From Aliiglaciecola sp. CAU 1673 (GTDB lineage Bacteria; Pseudomonadota; Gammaproteobacteria; Enterobacterales; Alteromonadaceae), in the NCBI RefSeq assembly GCF_029223185.1, contig NZ_JARHUG010000020.1, positions 1-64,000 on the forward strand: a stretch of 64,000 nucleotides of DNA, written 5' to 3'. The notes below the pieces were generated by a model, which saw only the letters and a program-made list of their open reading frames with translations, searched no databases and was not told the DNA's origin. Positions 62,831 to 64,000 of this stretch are shown here, piece by piece (the stretch's first letter is position 1; the number at the start of each line of letters is the position of its first letter). A program made the position numbers and the translations under genes.

Positions 62831-64000
62831 TTACTGGGCAACGACCGTGGTATCGGTCACCTGAATAACCGTACCTTGGGTAGCCATGTATGTCGCCACC
62901 TGGCGTTGCATTTCAGCAGTAGCTTTGGCACTGGCCGCTGGGCTCAGAATAGAGCTATGAGAGCCTTCCAGGAAGCGCACCAAACCGCTAACTGTCTCGC
63001 CATTGCCTGCAATGGTCGAGTTAACACCTTCCAGCCCCATCAACGCAGCCAGCGGCTCTGTACCGGCCAGCGGCAAACTGGTGGTGTTAGGAATAACCTG
63101 GTCTGGCAGGTTAACGCCACCACCGTCACCAATAACTTCAATCATATGCACTGGCGTGTTAGAGCCAATCAGTGCTGCAAAGTTATTTGGGTCACTGGCA
63201 TCGATTACGGTTTGTGCGGCGAAAGCGAAGCTGGAGAAGCCTGCATAAACGGCTGCTTTTTGCGCTGCTGTCAGATTAGCTTCAAATACAGGGTAAAAAG
63301 CAGCCAACAAGCCGCCGGTAACCTGGGTGATACCATTTGCGGCCATATACTGCTGTAGTGCTGCCTGGAAGTCTGCTGAAGAGCTGGCTAGCAGGCTACC
63401 CTTAATCAGCGGACCGAATGAAGGCGATTCAAGCAAGAAGCCGCCTACACCGCCGCCTGGCATGGCTAAGGTAGCCGCTTTAATCGCATACATGCCGTCG
63501 AAGTTAGCCAAATCGCCGCCCAAGGAGCGATTTGACATGGCAACCGCAGTAGTACCGGTAATGGCGCCCAAGGAGTGACCCAGGAAAGATACATTGCGGC
63601 CGTCCAGGTGCACTGTACCGCCAGTAGTGTCTACCACCGCGTTCAAGCCAAGACGCAGACCCATAATATCCACTACGCTTTGACGCAGGTTATCCCGGGC
63701 AGTCAAAAGACTCGCCAGGTTCAGGTAGTCTGTCGTTGCCCCCCCAAAACCACTGGAAGCGTTCACGACCTTACCACCTTCAAGCACAAAGCCACGGCTA
63801 CCGTGCAGCGGGTGATCAATAGCAACAGTGGCAAAGCCGGCAAGCGACAAGGCGCCGGTGATAGCCAGCATGTCTTCTTTCTTAGACGTAATGCCGTGCT
63901 GCATAATGATAACTGGCCAACCAGAAGCAGGCTTGGAAATTGCCGGCAAGCCCAAGCTTGGGTTGATGAGATTGGCAATAGACGGGTTAGGTACCGTCAT
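62831..64000 (-). CDS. Extracellular lipase, VolA/Pla-1/cef family (C-terminal part)
   Basis: 389 residues to the window edge, where the frame is still open, so the N-terminus (likely with a lipoprotein or signal peptide) lies outside. Serine-hydrolase features: VIIMQHGITSKKEDM (oxyanion region), the nucleophile elbow FLGHSLGAI, and a His in EGSHSSILSP near the C-terminus. PNPSIANLINPSLGLP and IDHPLHGSRG are typical of the VolA/Pla-1 lipase group, which hydrolyses phospholipids or triacylglycerols outside the cell. Ala- and Gly-rich. Confidence 0.85.
   Translation of the reverse strand: MTVPNPSIANLINPSLGLPAISKPASGWPVIIMQHGITSKKEDMLAITGALSLAGFATVAIDHPLHGSRGFVLEGGKVVNASSGFGGATTDYLNLASLLTARDNLRQSVVDIMGLRLGLNAVVDTTGGTVHLDGRNVSFLGHSLGAITGTTAVAMSNRSLGGDLANFDGMYAIKAATLAMPGGGVGGFLLESPSFGPLIKGSLLASSSADFQAALQQYMAANGITQVTGGLLAAFYPVFEANLTAAQKAAVYAGFSSFAFAAQTVIDASDPNNFAALIGSNTPVHMIEVIGDGGGVNLPDQVIPNTTSLPLAGTEPLAALMGLEGVNSTIAGNGETVSGLVRFLEGSHSSILSPAASAKATAEMQRQVATYMATQGTVIQVTDTTVVAQ

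Overview
The window reads as chromosomal DNA of a heterotrophic, aerobic, aquatic gammaproteobacterium, most likely from the Alteromonadales (Alteromonas/Shewanella-like). This is inferred from two large TonB-dependent receptors, a liu leucine-degradation cluster with a MerR-type LiuR regulator, AstB, SohB, TopA with C-terminal zinc fingers, a Pla-1/VolA-type lipase, DUF2256 and a DUF3083-like protein. There are no rRNA or tRNA genes, no CRISPR array and no prophage. The only mobile DNA seen is the right end of an IS3-family element at the left edge.

Layout. 1-480: IS3 end abutting a broken reading frame. 0.5-7.5 kb: nucleoside deaminase, a serine-protease/membrane-protein pair, a 54-residue orphan, an AIM24-like protein, a TonB-dependent receptor and a degenerate MobA-like protein. 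7.5-8.1 kb: a non-coding stretch that on the minus strand looks like a sigma-54-type promoter, a structured ~190-nt RNA with five ARN triplets, and an intrinsic terminator. 8.1-13.5 kb: MATE pump, RstAB-like two-component system with a triple 10-bp direct-repeat operator, divergent lipoprotein amine oxidase, GNAT acetyltransferase. 13.7-24 kb: DUF3083-like protein, P-type ATPase, two proteins I cannot name, one of which is a 1490-residue PAS/coiled-coil membrane protein with a degenerate Hpt-like tail. 24.3-30.2 kb: biodegradative-type amino-acid decarboxylase, then an ArsR regulator divergent from an ArsP-like permease and a eukaryotic-type glutathione synthetase, then a 2OG-Fe(II) oxygenase.

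30.3-38.7 kb is the leucine/isovalerate catabolic cluster: thiolase diverging from liuR-liuA-liuB-liuC-liuD-liuE. It takes isovaleryl-CoA to acetoacetate and acetyl-CoA; no acetoacetate-activating CoA transferase is present here. 38.7-41.4 kb holds a chemoreceptor and a periplasmic binding-like protein in one transcription unit.

41.6-52.5 kb looks like a poly-/oligo-3-hydroxybutyrate utilisation locus. A transporter-fused hybrid histidine kinase and a NarL-type regulator sit beside a TonB-dependent receptor. Divergent from the receptor is an operon of GntP-type permease, secreted alpha/beta hydrolase, secreted PHB depolymerase and 3-hydroxybutyrate dehydrogenase. The set covers sensing, depolymerisation, outer- and inner-membrane uptake, and oxidation to acetoacetate, which the neighbouring thiolase could use after activation. 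52.5-64 kb carries DUF2256, GST, topA, astB, an Ig-like lipoprotein, an SLC1-type symporter, sohB and the C-terminal part of a lipase.

Starts were moved from the longest open frame to an internal codon wherever Shine-Dalgarno spacing or family alignment favoured it; each case is stated.
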